Shown here piece after piece: positions 8,535 through 16,408 of a stretch of DNA of 64,000 bases (the stretch's first letter is position 1; each line of letters opens with the position of its first letter). Position numbers and translations under genes: made by a program. The notes beneath the pieces are model-generated. The model saw only the letters and a program-made list of their open reading frames with translations. It was not told the origin of the DNA and made no database searches. This DNA comes from Flavivirga eckloniae (lineage in GTDB: Bacteria; Bacteroidota; Bacteroidia; Flavobacteriales; Flavobacteriaceae), in NCBI RefSeq assembly GCF_002886045.1, contig NZ_CP025791.1:4975001-5039000 (forward strand), written 5' to 3'.

Positions 8535-9479
8535 ATGAGTATACTTTGGGTAATCCTTGGTTTTACGTTATTGGTAATAGGAGGTGAGTTTCTTGTGCGC
8601 TCATCTGTAGCATTATCTTTTAAATTCAGTATATCCAAAATGGTGATTGGTATGACGGTGGTTTCTTTTGCAACCTCTGCTCCAGAACTTTTGGTAAGTC
8701 TGCAAGCAGCATTATCGGGATCGCCGGCTATAGCAATTAATAATGTAGTGGGGTCTAATATCGCCAATATCGGTTTGGTATTGGGGGTTACAGCCATGGT
8801 AGGAACCATTTCGGTAGACAAATCATTTTATAAGCTTAATTGGCCGGTTATGATGATCTTTTCTATCGTGTTATATTATTTTCTTAAAAACGATAATGTA
8901 CTTTCAGCACTGGAAGGCGGTATTTTATTTATAGCCCTTAGTGTTTTTTTATATGCTTTAATTAAAAAAGGAAAGAAGGATACAAAAATAGAAGAGGTAG
9001 ACGACGCTTTGGCTGTAGTCTCAAATTTTAAAATAATACTTTGGCTGGCTATTGGAGCATTAGCTTTATATTTTGGAAGTGAATGGCTGGTAGAAGGCTC
9101 GAAAGAAATTGCACGTTCGGTAGGCGTTAGCGAAGCTGTAATAGGGCTGTCGTTAATTGCTATCGGGACAAGTGTTCCAGAATTAGCAGCATCGGTTATT
9201 GCAGCAGCAAAACAGGAAAAAGCTATTTCTTTAGGGAATTTAATAGGCTCCAACATTTTTAATATAGCATCTGTATTGGGGTTAACCTCTATAATAAAAC
9301 CCATTCCGGTTACAGAACCTCAAATACTGTCTAATGATATTTTTTGGATGCTAGGTTTTAGTTTTGTTTTAGTACCAATAATATTCTTACCAAAGAAGTT
9401 GCAAATAAGTAGGGCAAAAGGTTTTTTCTTGGTTTTTGCTTACGGTATTTTTATGTTTTTAATATTTACTAGAGGTTAG
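8535..9479 (+). CDS. calcium/sodium antiporter (CaCA family, YrbG/CaxA type)
   Basis: 314 residues, nearly all hydrophobic, with about ten membrane helices and a short charged loop (KKGKKDTKIEEVDDA) between the halves. Two inverted alpha-repeats carry the ion-binding motifs: repeat 1 'SFATSAPELLVSLQAALSG' with 'GSNIANIGLVLG', repeat 2 'IGTSVPELAASVIAAAK' with 'GSNIFNIASVLG'. The acidic residues in the two PEL motifs bind the cation. Members exchange Na+ or H+ for Ca2+ across the inner membrane. It is a single-gene unit with its own promoter. Confidence 0.93.
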   Translation: MSILWVILGFTLLVIGGEFLVRSSVALSFKFSISKMVIGMTVVSFATSAPELLVSLQAALSGSPAIAINNVVGSNIANIGLVLGVTAMVGTISVDKSFYKLNWPVMMIFSIVLYYFLKNDNVLSALEGGILFIALSVFLYALIKKGKKDTKIEEVDDALAVVSNFKIILWLAIGALALYFGSEWLVEGSKEIARSVGVSEAVIGLSLIAIGTSVPELAASVIAAAKQEKAISLGNLIGSNIFNIASVLGLTSIIKPIPVTEPQILSNDIFWMLGFSFVLVPIIFLPKKLQISRAKGFFLVFAYGIFMFLIFTRG

Positions 9480-9733
9480 TTCAAAGTTCAAGGTTTAAAG
9501 TTTAAAGTTTAAAGTTGTGAGGTTAAGTCCTTACATCTGGACAGATTTACTTCATCACAACTGCACAGACCATATTTATCATTTGTTAAACCATATTTAC
9601 TTTATTGTAAATAATTTGTAGTTGGGATAATTTGAAAAATTTGTATCCTTGATTTTATAGTATTTATTAACGTGAGTTTAAAAACAGTTAGAAAGAATAT
9701 GAGTGATAGGTTAAACCTATTTCTAAAAACATA
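9480..9733. repeat. intergenic stretch with short AAGTTTA-type tandem repeat
   Basis: Positions 9481-9517 are several imperfect copies of a 7-bp unit (TTTAAAG / TTCAAAG). Similar wording recurs at 37541-37590. No ORF, tRNA or clear promoter is visible in the remaining 200 bp. Confidence 0.5.
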
Positions 9734-9767
9734 AAAAGGGCTTACAATTTAATTGTAAGCCCCTTTT
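9734..9767 (-). terminator. bidirectional terminator after the GSII gene
   Basis: Twelve-base perfect stem GGGCTTACAATT (9738-9749) / AATTGTAAGCCC (9751-9762), flanked by AAAA on one side and TTTT on the other, so it works in both directions. It is 22 bp after the minus-strand glutamine synthetase stop. Confidence 0.85.
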
Positions 9768-9789
9768 ATTATGAACAAAATAAATATTG

Positions 9790-10806
9790 TTATATGTTGG
9801 CAGATTTAACTGTTGTAACAATTCTACCAGCAATTTTGTAAGGATCTCCGTTTGAAGCAGGTCTTCTGTCTTCTAACCATCCTTTCCATCCTTTTTCTAC
9901 AGTAATAATAGGAATACGGATTGATGCCCCTCTATCAGAGATTCCATAAGAGAAATCGTTAATAGAAGCAGTTTCGTGTAAACCAGTTAAACGTTGGTCG
10001 TTAAACTCACCGTAAACTTCAATATGCTCTTTAGTAACAGGTCTAAACGCTTCACATATTTTCTCGTAAACTTCTTGAGAACCACAAGTTCTTAAAGTCG
10101 TGTTAGAGAAGTTTGCGTGCATACCAGAACCATTCCAGTCTCCTTTTACAGGTTTTGGGTGGTACTCAATGTAGTATCCGTATTTTTCAGTTAATCTATC
10201 TAGTAAATATCTAGCAACCCAAATTTCATCACCGGCTTTTTTAGCACCCTTAGCAAACAATTGGAATTCCCACTGACCACTAGCAACCTCTTGGTTAATA
10301 CCTTCGAAGTTTAAACCAGCATCAATACATAAATTCGCATGCTCTTCTACGAAATCTCTACCGTGAGTGTTTTTTCCACCAACAGAGCAGTAGTACATAC
10401 CTTGAGGTCCAGGATATCCTCCAATTGGGAATCCTAAAGGTAATTGCGTATGCGTATCCATGATAAAATATTCTTGCTCAAATCCAAACCAGAAATCATT
10501 ATCATTATCATCAATAGTCGCTCTTGCATTAGATTCGTGCGGAGTTCCATCAGCATTTAAAACTTCCGTCATTACTAAATATCCATTAATACGAGCAGGG
10601 TCTGGGTAAATTGCAACAGGTTTTAGTAAACAGTCTGAAGATCCTCCTTCTGCTTGTTGTGTAGATGAACCGTCAAAAGACCAGTTACCTAATTCTTCTA
10701 ATGTTCCTTTAAAGTTCTCATGCTCTTCTACCTTTGTTTTACTTCTCAAATTTTGAGTTGGCTTGTAACCATCTAACCAAAGGTACTCTAATTTAATTTT
10801 TGCCAT
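9790..10806 (-). CDS. glnII: glutamine synthetase, type II (eukaryote-like GSII)
   Basis: 338 residues, the short form typical of GSII rather than the 450-470 residues of GSI. It catalyses glutamate + NH3 + ATP to glutamine in the cytoplasm. The beta-grasp domain includes 'LEELGNWSFDGSSTQQAEG'. The catalytic domain has 'FGFEQEYFI' (metal-binding Glu), 'NGSGMHANFS' (ATP/glutamate site) and 'GLHETASINDFSYG' with 'DRGASIRIP'. It is divergent from a GSIII gene 275 bp away, so nitrogen control probably acts on the shared region. Confidence 0.95.
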   Translation of the reverse strand: MAKIKLEYLWLDGYKPTQNLRSKTKVEEHENFKGTLEELGNWSFDGSSTQQAEGGSSDCLLKPVAIYPDPARINGYLVMTEVLNADGTPHESNARATIDDNDNDFWFGFEQEYFIMDTHTQLPLGFPIGGYPGPQGMYYCSVGGKNTHGRDFVEEHANLCIDAGLNFEGINQEVASGQWEFQLFAKGAKKAGDEIWVARYLLDRLTEKYGYYIEYHPKPVKGDWNGSGMHANFSNTTLRTCGSQEVYEKICEAFRPVTKEHIEVYGEFNDQRLTGLHETASINDFSYGISDRGASIRIPIITVEKGWKGWLEDRRPASNGDPYKIAGRIVTTVKSANI

Positions 10807-11081
10807 AATGAATATTTTATGAATGAAATTTTAATAATAACCACAAATATAAATTATTATACAAATACTTTAAATTTATAGGGGGTATTTTAATAAAAGC
10901 AATAGTTATTTTTATTCATACCCCATAATTTCAAGGTTTATTTTAGAAAAAGAATATTTTTTTATATAAAAATTGAAAAAATGTTAACAATAAATTTTCA
11001 TGTTTTCATGTTTTTATTGCTACAGCTACTTATTTTTGTATTTAAGTATAAATATTACGAACCTTAATTAATTATCTGAAA
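10807..11081. promoter_or_regulatory. divergent promoter region between glnII and glnN
   Basis: This 275-bp AT-rich region holds no gene. A -7 box for the plus-strand GSIII gene is TATTTTTG (11031-11038), 43 bp before its ATG. A -7 box for the minus-strand GSII gene is TATATTTG on the minus strand (10851-10844), 37 bp before its ATG. I see no convincing -33 boxes. A 'CATGTTTT' direct repeat lies at about 10999-11013. Confidence 0.45.
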
Positions 11082-13268
11082 ATGTCAACATTAAGATTTC
11101 ATGCCATAAAAGAGTCCCTTAATTACAAAGCAGTTACCGTAGAAGAAAAGGAGCGTAGGTCAGAACTGTTTGGTAGACATGTATTTAATGAGAATACCAT
11201 GCGCCAGTATTTAACAAAGGATGCTTTTAAGGGGGTTACAAATGCAATACAATACGGAAAGAAAATCGATAGAAGTATAGCAGATCAAGTAGCATCCTCT
11301 ATGAAAGATTGGGCACTATCTAAAGGAGTAACGCATTATACACACTGGTTTCAGCCATTAACTGGAGCTACGGCAGAAAAGCATGATGCCTTTTTCGAAA
11401 CTATCGGTGATGGTATTGGGATTGAAAAATTTGGAGGAGGTCAGTTAGTACAACAAGAACCAGATGCATCCAGTTTTCCTAGTGGAGGCATTAGAAATAC
11501 TTTTGAAGCAAGAGGATATACAGCCTGGGATCCTACATCGCCGGCTTTTATATATGGTACGACCTTGTGTATTCCAACCATTTTCGTGGCATACACAGGT
11601 GAAGCATTGGATTATAAAACCCCTTTGTTAAGGGCATTGCACGCCGTAGATGATGCCGCTACGGCCATTTGCAAATATTTTGATAAAAATGTAAAGAAGG
11701 TATCATCCTCATTAGGTTGGGAACAAGAATACTTTTTGGTAGATAAAATGTTGGCGGCCAGTCGTCCGGATATATCCTTAACCGGAAGAACGCTGTTAGG
11801 GCATTCTCCGGCAAAAGGACAACAGTTGGACGATCATTACTTTGGATCCATTCCTAACAGGGCGCTTAACTTTATGCGAGAATTAGAAAAAGAATGTATG
11901 CTTTTAGGGATTCCTGTAAAAACCAGACATAACGAAGTAGCACCTAACCAGTTTGAGCTTGCTCCAATTTACGAAGAAGCGAATCTAGCTGTAGATCATA
12001 ACTCGCTTTTAATGGATATTATGGGGCGTGTGGCATCACGTCATAATTTTAAAGTATTATTTCACGAAAAACCATTTAAAGGTATTAATGGTTCCGGTAA
12101 ACACAATAACTGGTCTCTATCTACAGATACAGGCGTCAATCTGTTGAGTCCCGGAAAAACACCTATGAGCAACCTGCAATTCTTAACATTTTTTATAAAT
12201 ACCATTAAAGCAGTTCATAAAAACGAAGCCTTATTAAGAGCTACGGTGGCTTCTGCCAGTAACGATCATCGATTGGGGGCTAATGAGGCACCACCGGCCA
12301 TAATGTCTGTATTTATAGGAGAGCAGTTAACTAAAGTTTTAGAAGAGTTGGAAGGGGTTACCAAAGGGAAGTTGTCCCCACAGGAAAAAACAGAACTTAA
12401 GCTAAATGTAGTTGGTAAAATACCAGATGTTTTATTGGATAATACCGATAGAAACAGAACATCGCCTTTTGCATTCACAGGTAATAAATTTGAGTTTAGG
12501 GCAGTAGGTTCCACAGCAAATTGTGGAAACCCTATGACTATTTTAAATACGATAGTAGCCAAGCAGTTAAAAGATTTTAAAGTTGAAGTTGATAAGTTAA
12601 TCGATAAGAAAGATTTAAAGAAAGATGAAGCCATATTCAATGTACTAAGAGAGTATATTAAATCTACCAAACATATTTTATTTGAAGGCAATGGGTATGG
12701 AAAAGAATGGGAAGAAGAAGCAAAGAAAAGAGGTTTAAGCAATAATAAGGCTACACCAGAGGCTTTAAAAGCAAAAGTATCGAAAGAAACTATTGCATTA
12801 TTTGAAGAAATGGAAGTAATGAGCAGGATTGAGACCGAAGCACGTTACGAGATCGAGGTAGAAGCTTATATTATGCATATTCAAATTGAAAGTCGCGTTT
12901 TAGGAGATATTGCTCGTAATCATATTGTGCCAACGGCAGTGAAGTATCAAAATATTTTAATTGAAAATGTAAAAGGTCTAAAAGAAATATTTGATAAAAA
13001 GTTTAGTTCCGTTTCAAAAGAACAAATCAATTTAATTGAAGAAATTTCTGGACATATTGAGGGTATTAATGTGAATGTTATAAAAATGATAAATGAACGC
13101 AAAAAAGCGAATGCTCTTGACGATATAGAAAAGAAAGCAAATGCCTATTGCAATAATGTAAAACCTATATTTGATGATATTCGTTACCATTGTGATAAAT
13201 TGGAATTGTTGGTAGATGATGAAATTTGGCCGTTAACAAAATATCGAGAATTATTATTTACACGATAA
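11082..13268 (+). CDS. glnN: glutamine synthetase, type III (GSIII)
   Basis: 728 residues, matching the large GSIII form of Bacteroidota and cyanobacteria. The N-terminal GSIII domain includes 'FGRHVFNENTMRQYLTKD' and 'THYTHWFQPLTGATAEKHD'. The catalytic core has 'GWEQEYFLVDK', 'RHNEVAPNQFELAPIYEEAN' (a GSIII hallmark), 'NGSGKHNNWS' (ATP site) and 'LGANEAPPAI'. A helical C-terminal extension follows. It makes glutamine from glutamate and ammonia. Having GSII and GSIII back to back is common in this group; their division of labour is not shown by sequence. Confidence 0.96.
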   Translation: MSTLRFHAIKESLNYKAVTVEEKERRSELFGRHVFNENTMRQYLTKDAFKGVTNAIQYGKKIDRSIADQVASSMKDWALSKGVTHYTHWFQPLTGATAEKHDAFFETIGDGIGIEKFGGGQLVQQEPDASSFPSGGIRNTFEARGYTAWDPTSPAFIYGTTLCIPTIFVAYTGEALDYKTPLLRALHAVDDAATAICKYFDKNVKKVSSSLGWEQEYFLVDKMLAASRPDISLTGRTLLGHSPAKGQQLDDHYFGSIPNRALNFMRELEKECMLLGIPVKTRHNEVAPNQFELAPIYEEANLAVDHNSLLMDIMGRVASRHNFKVLFHEKPFKGINGSGKHNNWSLSTDTGVNLLSPGKTPMSNLQFLTFFINTIKAVHKNEALLRATVASASNDHRLGANEAPPAIMSVFIGEQLTKVLEELEGVTKGKLSPQEKTELKLNVVGKIPDVLLDNTDRNRTSPFAFTGNKFEFRAVGSTANCGNPMTILNTIVAKQLKDFKVEVDKLIDKKDLKKDEAIFNVLREYIKSTKHILFEGNGYGKEWEEEAKKRGLSNNKATPEALKAKVSKETIALFEEMEVMSRIETEARYEIEVEAYIMHIQIESRVLGDIARNHIVPTAVKYQNILIENVKGLKEIFDKKFSSVSKEQINLIEEISGHIEGINVNVIKMINERKKANALDDIEKKANAYCNNVKPIFDDIRYHCDKLELLVDDEIWPLTKYRELLFTR

Positions 13269-13292
13269 CTACAAACAATTAAAGTTTTACAA

Positions 13293-13745
13293 ATGAATAA
13301 TTGGCATCCTGAACTAATTCCTATAATGAGAGAAGAAGACTATCACACGCATTATTTAGGAGAAACGGAAAATGGAAATCTATTTTTTGGTTACGAAACT
13401 TTTGTGTTTTCTAATGGGGTTCCTGGCGCAGATTGGGAAAATAATAGATTTGAATATGCTTTAGTTTATCTTTTTGATAAAAACGGAAATCACCTTGAGA
13501 CAAAGCATAAACTGGCAGGGAAAACGAGTGAAATATCGATAGGGAAAACGAGTAAATTATTAAATGAATTATTGGTTGATCTTGGTAGACTTCAATTTAA
13601 GGATATTAAAGTAAAGCCTTTTAAATCAATTATTGACGGAATTGAATTTGGACTGATACCTAATGAAAAATGTGAGATGATTGAATTGCAACCAAGCTCC
13701 ACAATTGCATTTGGAGAACCTTGGAATGGAGAATATGATACCTGA
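13293..13745 (+). CDS. hypothetical protein, 150 residues
   Basis: Cytoplasmic-looking alpha-beta protein without signal peptide, 24 bp after glnN and in the same direction. It begins 'MNNWHPELIPIMREEDYHTH', has 'FEYALVYLFDKNGNHLETKH' in the middle and an acidic tail (GEPWNGEYDT). Its size and acidic, aromatic-rich character recall immunity-like proteins, but I do not recognise a family and no toxin gene is nearby. Co-transcription with glnN is possible because I see no terminator between them. Confidence 0.7.
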   Translation: MNNWHPELIPIMREEDYHTHYLGETENGNLFFGYETFVFSNGVPGADWENNRFEYALVYLFDKNGNHLETKHKLAGKTSEISIGKTSKLLNELLVDLGRLQFKDIKVKPFKSIIDGIEFGLIPNEKCEMIELQPSSTIAFGEPWNGEYDT

Positions 13746-13828
13746 AAAAGGTTAAAAACATCATCTGTAGCTTATAGTGTATAATGTCATTAAAGATTTG
13801 CTATTCTATGCCGCTTCTTTAGTAAAAT

Positions 13829-13870
13829 CCATAATATGTTCATCCTGTTCCGCTCAGAACTCATTTCAGT
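13829..13870. repeat. dispersed-repeat fragment
   Basis: Contains 'TTCATCCTGTTCCGCTCAGA' followed by ACTCATTTCAG. This is related to the wording at 31930-31955 ('TGTGCTGAACTCGTTTCAG') and 53099-53120 ('TGTCATGCTGAACTTGTTTC'). It lies between glnN and purM in a 263-bp gap that otherwise holds only the purM promoter region. Confidence 0.6.
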
Positions 13871-14008
13871 TAAAAAAAGGGATATAAAATAAGAGATTTT
13901 TATCTTAACAAGTTTTCAGCATGGAATTAAAAAGAAACACATCTCATACAGATATTAAATGTGATTAATTTTAAAATATTCCTTTACTTTGCACCACAAT
14001 AAAATATT

Positions 14009-15187
14009 ATGGGTCAAGAAGTTTCTAAACGCTACGCACAACGCGGGGTTTCCGCGTCAAAGGAGGATGTACACAACGCTATAAAGAATATAGATAAAGG
14101 ATTATTTCCAAAAGCATTTTGTAAAATAGTACCAGATTATTTAACAAACGATAATGATTATTGTTTGATTATGCATGCAGATGGAGCTGGAACAAAATCA
14201 TCTTTAGCTTATATGTATTGGAAAGAAACCGGAGATCTTTCGGTTTGGAAAGGTATTGCCCAAGATGCTTTAATAATGAACATTGATGATTTATTATGTG
14301 TTGGTGCAACCGATAATATTATGTTGTCTTCAACCATTGGTAGAAATAAAAATTTAATTCCGGGCGAAGTACTTTCTGCAATCATTAATGGTACGGAAGA
14401 ATTACTCGAAGATTTAAAATCGTTTGGGGTAACCATTCATTCAACGGGAGGTGAAACTGCAGATGTTGGAGATTTAGTAAGAACGATTATTGTAGATTCT
14501 ACGGTAACGGCAAGAATGAAGCGAGAGGATGTTATAGACAATGCGAATATAAAAGCTGGAGATGTTATAGTTGGCTTAGAGTCTTTTGGACAAGCAACTT
14601 ACGAAAAGTCGTATAACGGCGGTATGGGAAGTAATGGTTTAACATCAGCTCGACACGATGTTTTTAGTAAATATCTGGCAGAAAAATATCCAGAAAGTTT
14701 TGATGCATCGGTACCAGAAGAATTAGTGTATTCAGGAGGCGTTAAATTGACAGATGATGTTAAAGAATCTCCTATAGATGCAGGTAAATTGGTGTTATCT
14801 CCAACAAGAACTTATGCGCCGATTATTAAAAAAATATTATCAGAATTTAGTAGCGAAGATATTCATGGTATGGTTCACTGTAGCGGAGGAGCTCAGACCA
14901 AAATTTTACATTTTGTAGATGAGTTTCATATCGTAAAAGATAATATGTTTCCAATTCCGCCATTGTTTAAACTTATTCAAGAGCAATCCAAAACAGATTG
15001 GAAAGAAATGTATCAGGTGTTTAATTGCGGTCACAGAATGGAACTGTATGTAAGTCCGGAAGTTGCCGAAAACATTATAGCCATTTCTAAATCTTTTAAT
15101 GTTAATGCTAAAATTATAGGTAGGGTAGAACCTTCAAAAACAAAAAAACTTACAATAAAATCTGAGTTTGGGGAGTTTAGTTACTAA
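14009..15187 (+). CDS. purM: phosphoribosylformylglycinamidine cyclo-ligase (AIR synthase)
   Basis: 392 residues in the long Bacteroidota form. It closes the imidazole ring of AIR from FGAM using ATP, step five of purine synthesis, in the cytoplasm. Seen: 'SKRYAQRGVSASKEDVHNAI' N-terminus, 'HADGAGTKSSLAY' (substrate and ATP loop), 'DALIMNIDDLLCVGA', 'IHSTGGETADVGDL' and 'GMVHCSGGAQTKILHF'. The AIR synthase N- and C-domains are both complete. Single transcription unit; an ACTTTG box lies about 20 bp upstream of the ATG. Confidence 0.93.
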   Translation: MGQEVSKRYAQRGVSASKEDVHNAIKNIDKGLFPKAFCKIVPDYLTNDNDYCLIMHADGAGTKSSLAYMYWKETGDLSVWKGIAQDALIMNIDDLLCVGATDNIMLSSTIGRNKNLIPGEVLSAIINGTEELLEDLKSFGVTIHSTGGETADVGDLVRTIIVDSTVTARMKREDVIDNANIKAGDVIVGLESFGQATYEKSYNGGMGSNGLTSARHDVFSKYLAEKYPESFDASVPEELVYSGGVKLTDDVKESPIDAGKLVLSPTRTYAPIIKKILSEFSSEDIHGMVHCSGGAQTKILHFVDEFHIVKDNMFPIPPLFKLIQEQSKTDWKEMYQVFNCGHRMELYVSPEVAENIIAISKSFNVNAKIIGRVEPSKTKKLTIKSEFGEFSY

Positions 15188-15264
15188 ATTCTATCTTTAC
15201 AAAAAAAATGGAACGATTGTTGATAAAGGAATTTTGTTTGTATAATTAACTGTAATTAAGCACC

Positions 15265-16224
15265 ATGAAAAGAGTTCTAGTCATCTTTCTATGTTTTTGT
15301 TTTCAACTTATTACCGCACAACCAGATTCGCTTTTTTTCAAAAAAAAAGTTGAGAAAAGAATAGGACCGGAATGGGTTCAAAAAAATAAAGCTAAAGTAG
15401 ATTTAAGTCAAGTTTCATTCACCAACTGGAATTCTGGGGGTAGTAATTCTATATCGGGGCTTTTAGGGTTTACATCTTCTGCGAATTATAGAGATAAATA
15501 TTTTTCTTGGAGAAATGGAGTGTCGGTACGTTATGGGATAAATAAGCAAGAATCCAGAGAATTAAGAAAAACCGATGATTTGTTCGAAATCAACTCAGAT
15601 ATAGGATATAAGCCTGATGAGTCGTCCAACTGGTTTTATTCTGCCAAGCTTAATTTTAGAACACAGCTTACCAACGGTTATAAATACCCAGATAAAGAAG
15701 TGCCAATTTCTAGGTTATTAGCACCAGGTTATTTGTTCTTTGGTGGAGGAATGGAATATGGGAAAGACATTGAAGAATTGTCGTTTTATTTTTCGCCACT
15801 AACTTTAAAAGCGACTTTTGTTTTGGACGAAGACTTGGCTAATGCTGGTTCTTTTGGGGTTGCTCCAGCTGTATTAGATGTAGACGGCAATATTATTGAG
15901 CCAGGTGAAAGAGTAAGAAAAGAGGTCGGGATTCTAATGACCAATAGTTACGAAATGGAAGTAGCTAGTAATGTTAATATGAAACACAAAGTAAGTTTAT
16001 ATACAGATTATGTAAATAATTTTGGCAATGTGGACTTAGATTGGCAAATCGATTTTAACTTCAAAGTAAATAATTTTATAAGTGCAACTTTAGGATCTCA
16101 CTTAAAGTACGACGACGATGTAAAAACAACCAGACCAACAGAGGTCGAAGGAGAGCTTGAAGAAGCCGGGGCTAAGGTGCAATGGAAGCAGATTTTTGGG
16201 GTTGGATTTGCTGTAGATTTTTAA
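15265..16224 (+). CDS. DUF3078 family outer-membrane-type protein
   Basis: 319 residues with a signal peptide (MKRVLVIFLCFCFQLITAQ). The mature part alternates short beta strands ending in aromatic residues, as in outer-membrane barrels. 'VSFTNWNSGGSNSISGLLGF', 'RNGVSVRYGINKQES' and 'PGYLFFGGGMEYG' match the Bacteroidota DUF3078 family. The function is unknown. It starts 78 bp after purM on the same strand, without a clear terminator between. Confidence 0.85.
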   Translation: MKRVLVIFLCFCFQLITAQPDSLFFKKKVEKRIGPEWVQKNKAKVDLSQVSFTNWNSGGSNSISGLLGFTSSANYRDKYFSWRNGVSVRYGINKQESRELRKTDDLFEINSDIGYKPDESSNWFYSAKLNFRTQLTNGYKYPDKEVPISRLLAPGYLFFGGGMEYGKDIEELSFYFSPLTLKATFVLDEDLANAGSFGVAPAVLDVDGNIIEPGERVRKEVGILMTNSYEMEVASNVNMKHKVSLYTDYVNNFGNVDLDWQIDFNFKVNNFISATLGSHLKYDDDVKTTRPTEVEGELEEAGAKVQWKQIFGVGFAVDF

Positions 16225-16408
16225 AATACCTGCACCGTTCATCCTTGAAAAATTTGTTAACTTTTTATTGTTAATAAAATTATAAATAATTAAAAATCAG
16301 ATATTTAACTGTTTTTAGTTGTGAACTTTATGATTTTTGTCATGTTTTTGGTTGCTCATTTTTAGCTATATTTACAGCTAATTAATAATCCAAAACCGCA
16401 ACTTACTA

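Noticed and set aside
16225-16408. Possible cobalamin riboswitch before nrdJ
   Set aside because: The gap is only 184 bp, and I found no conserved B12-box-like sequence or long hairpin array.
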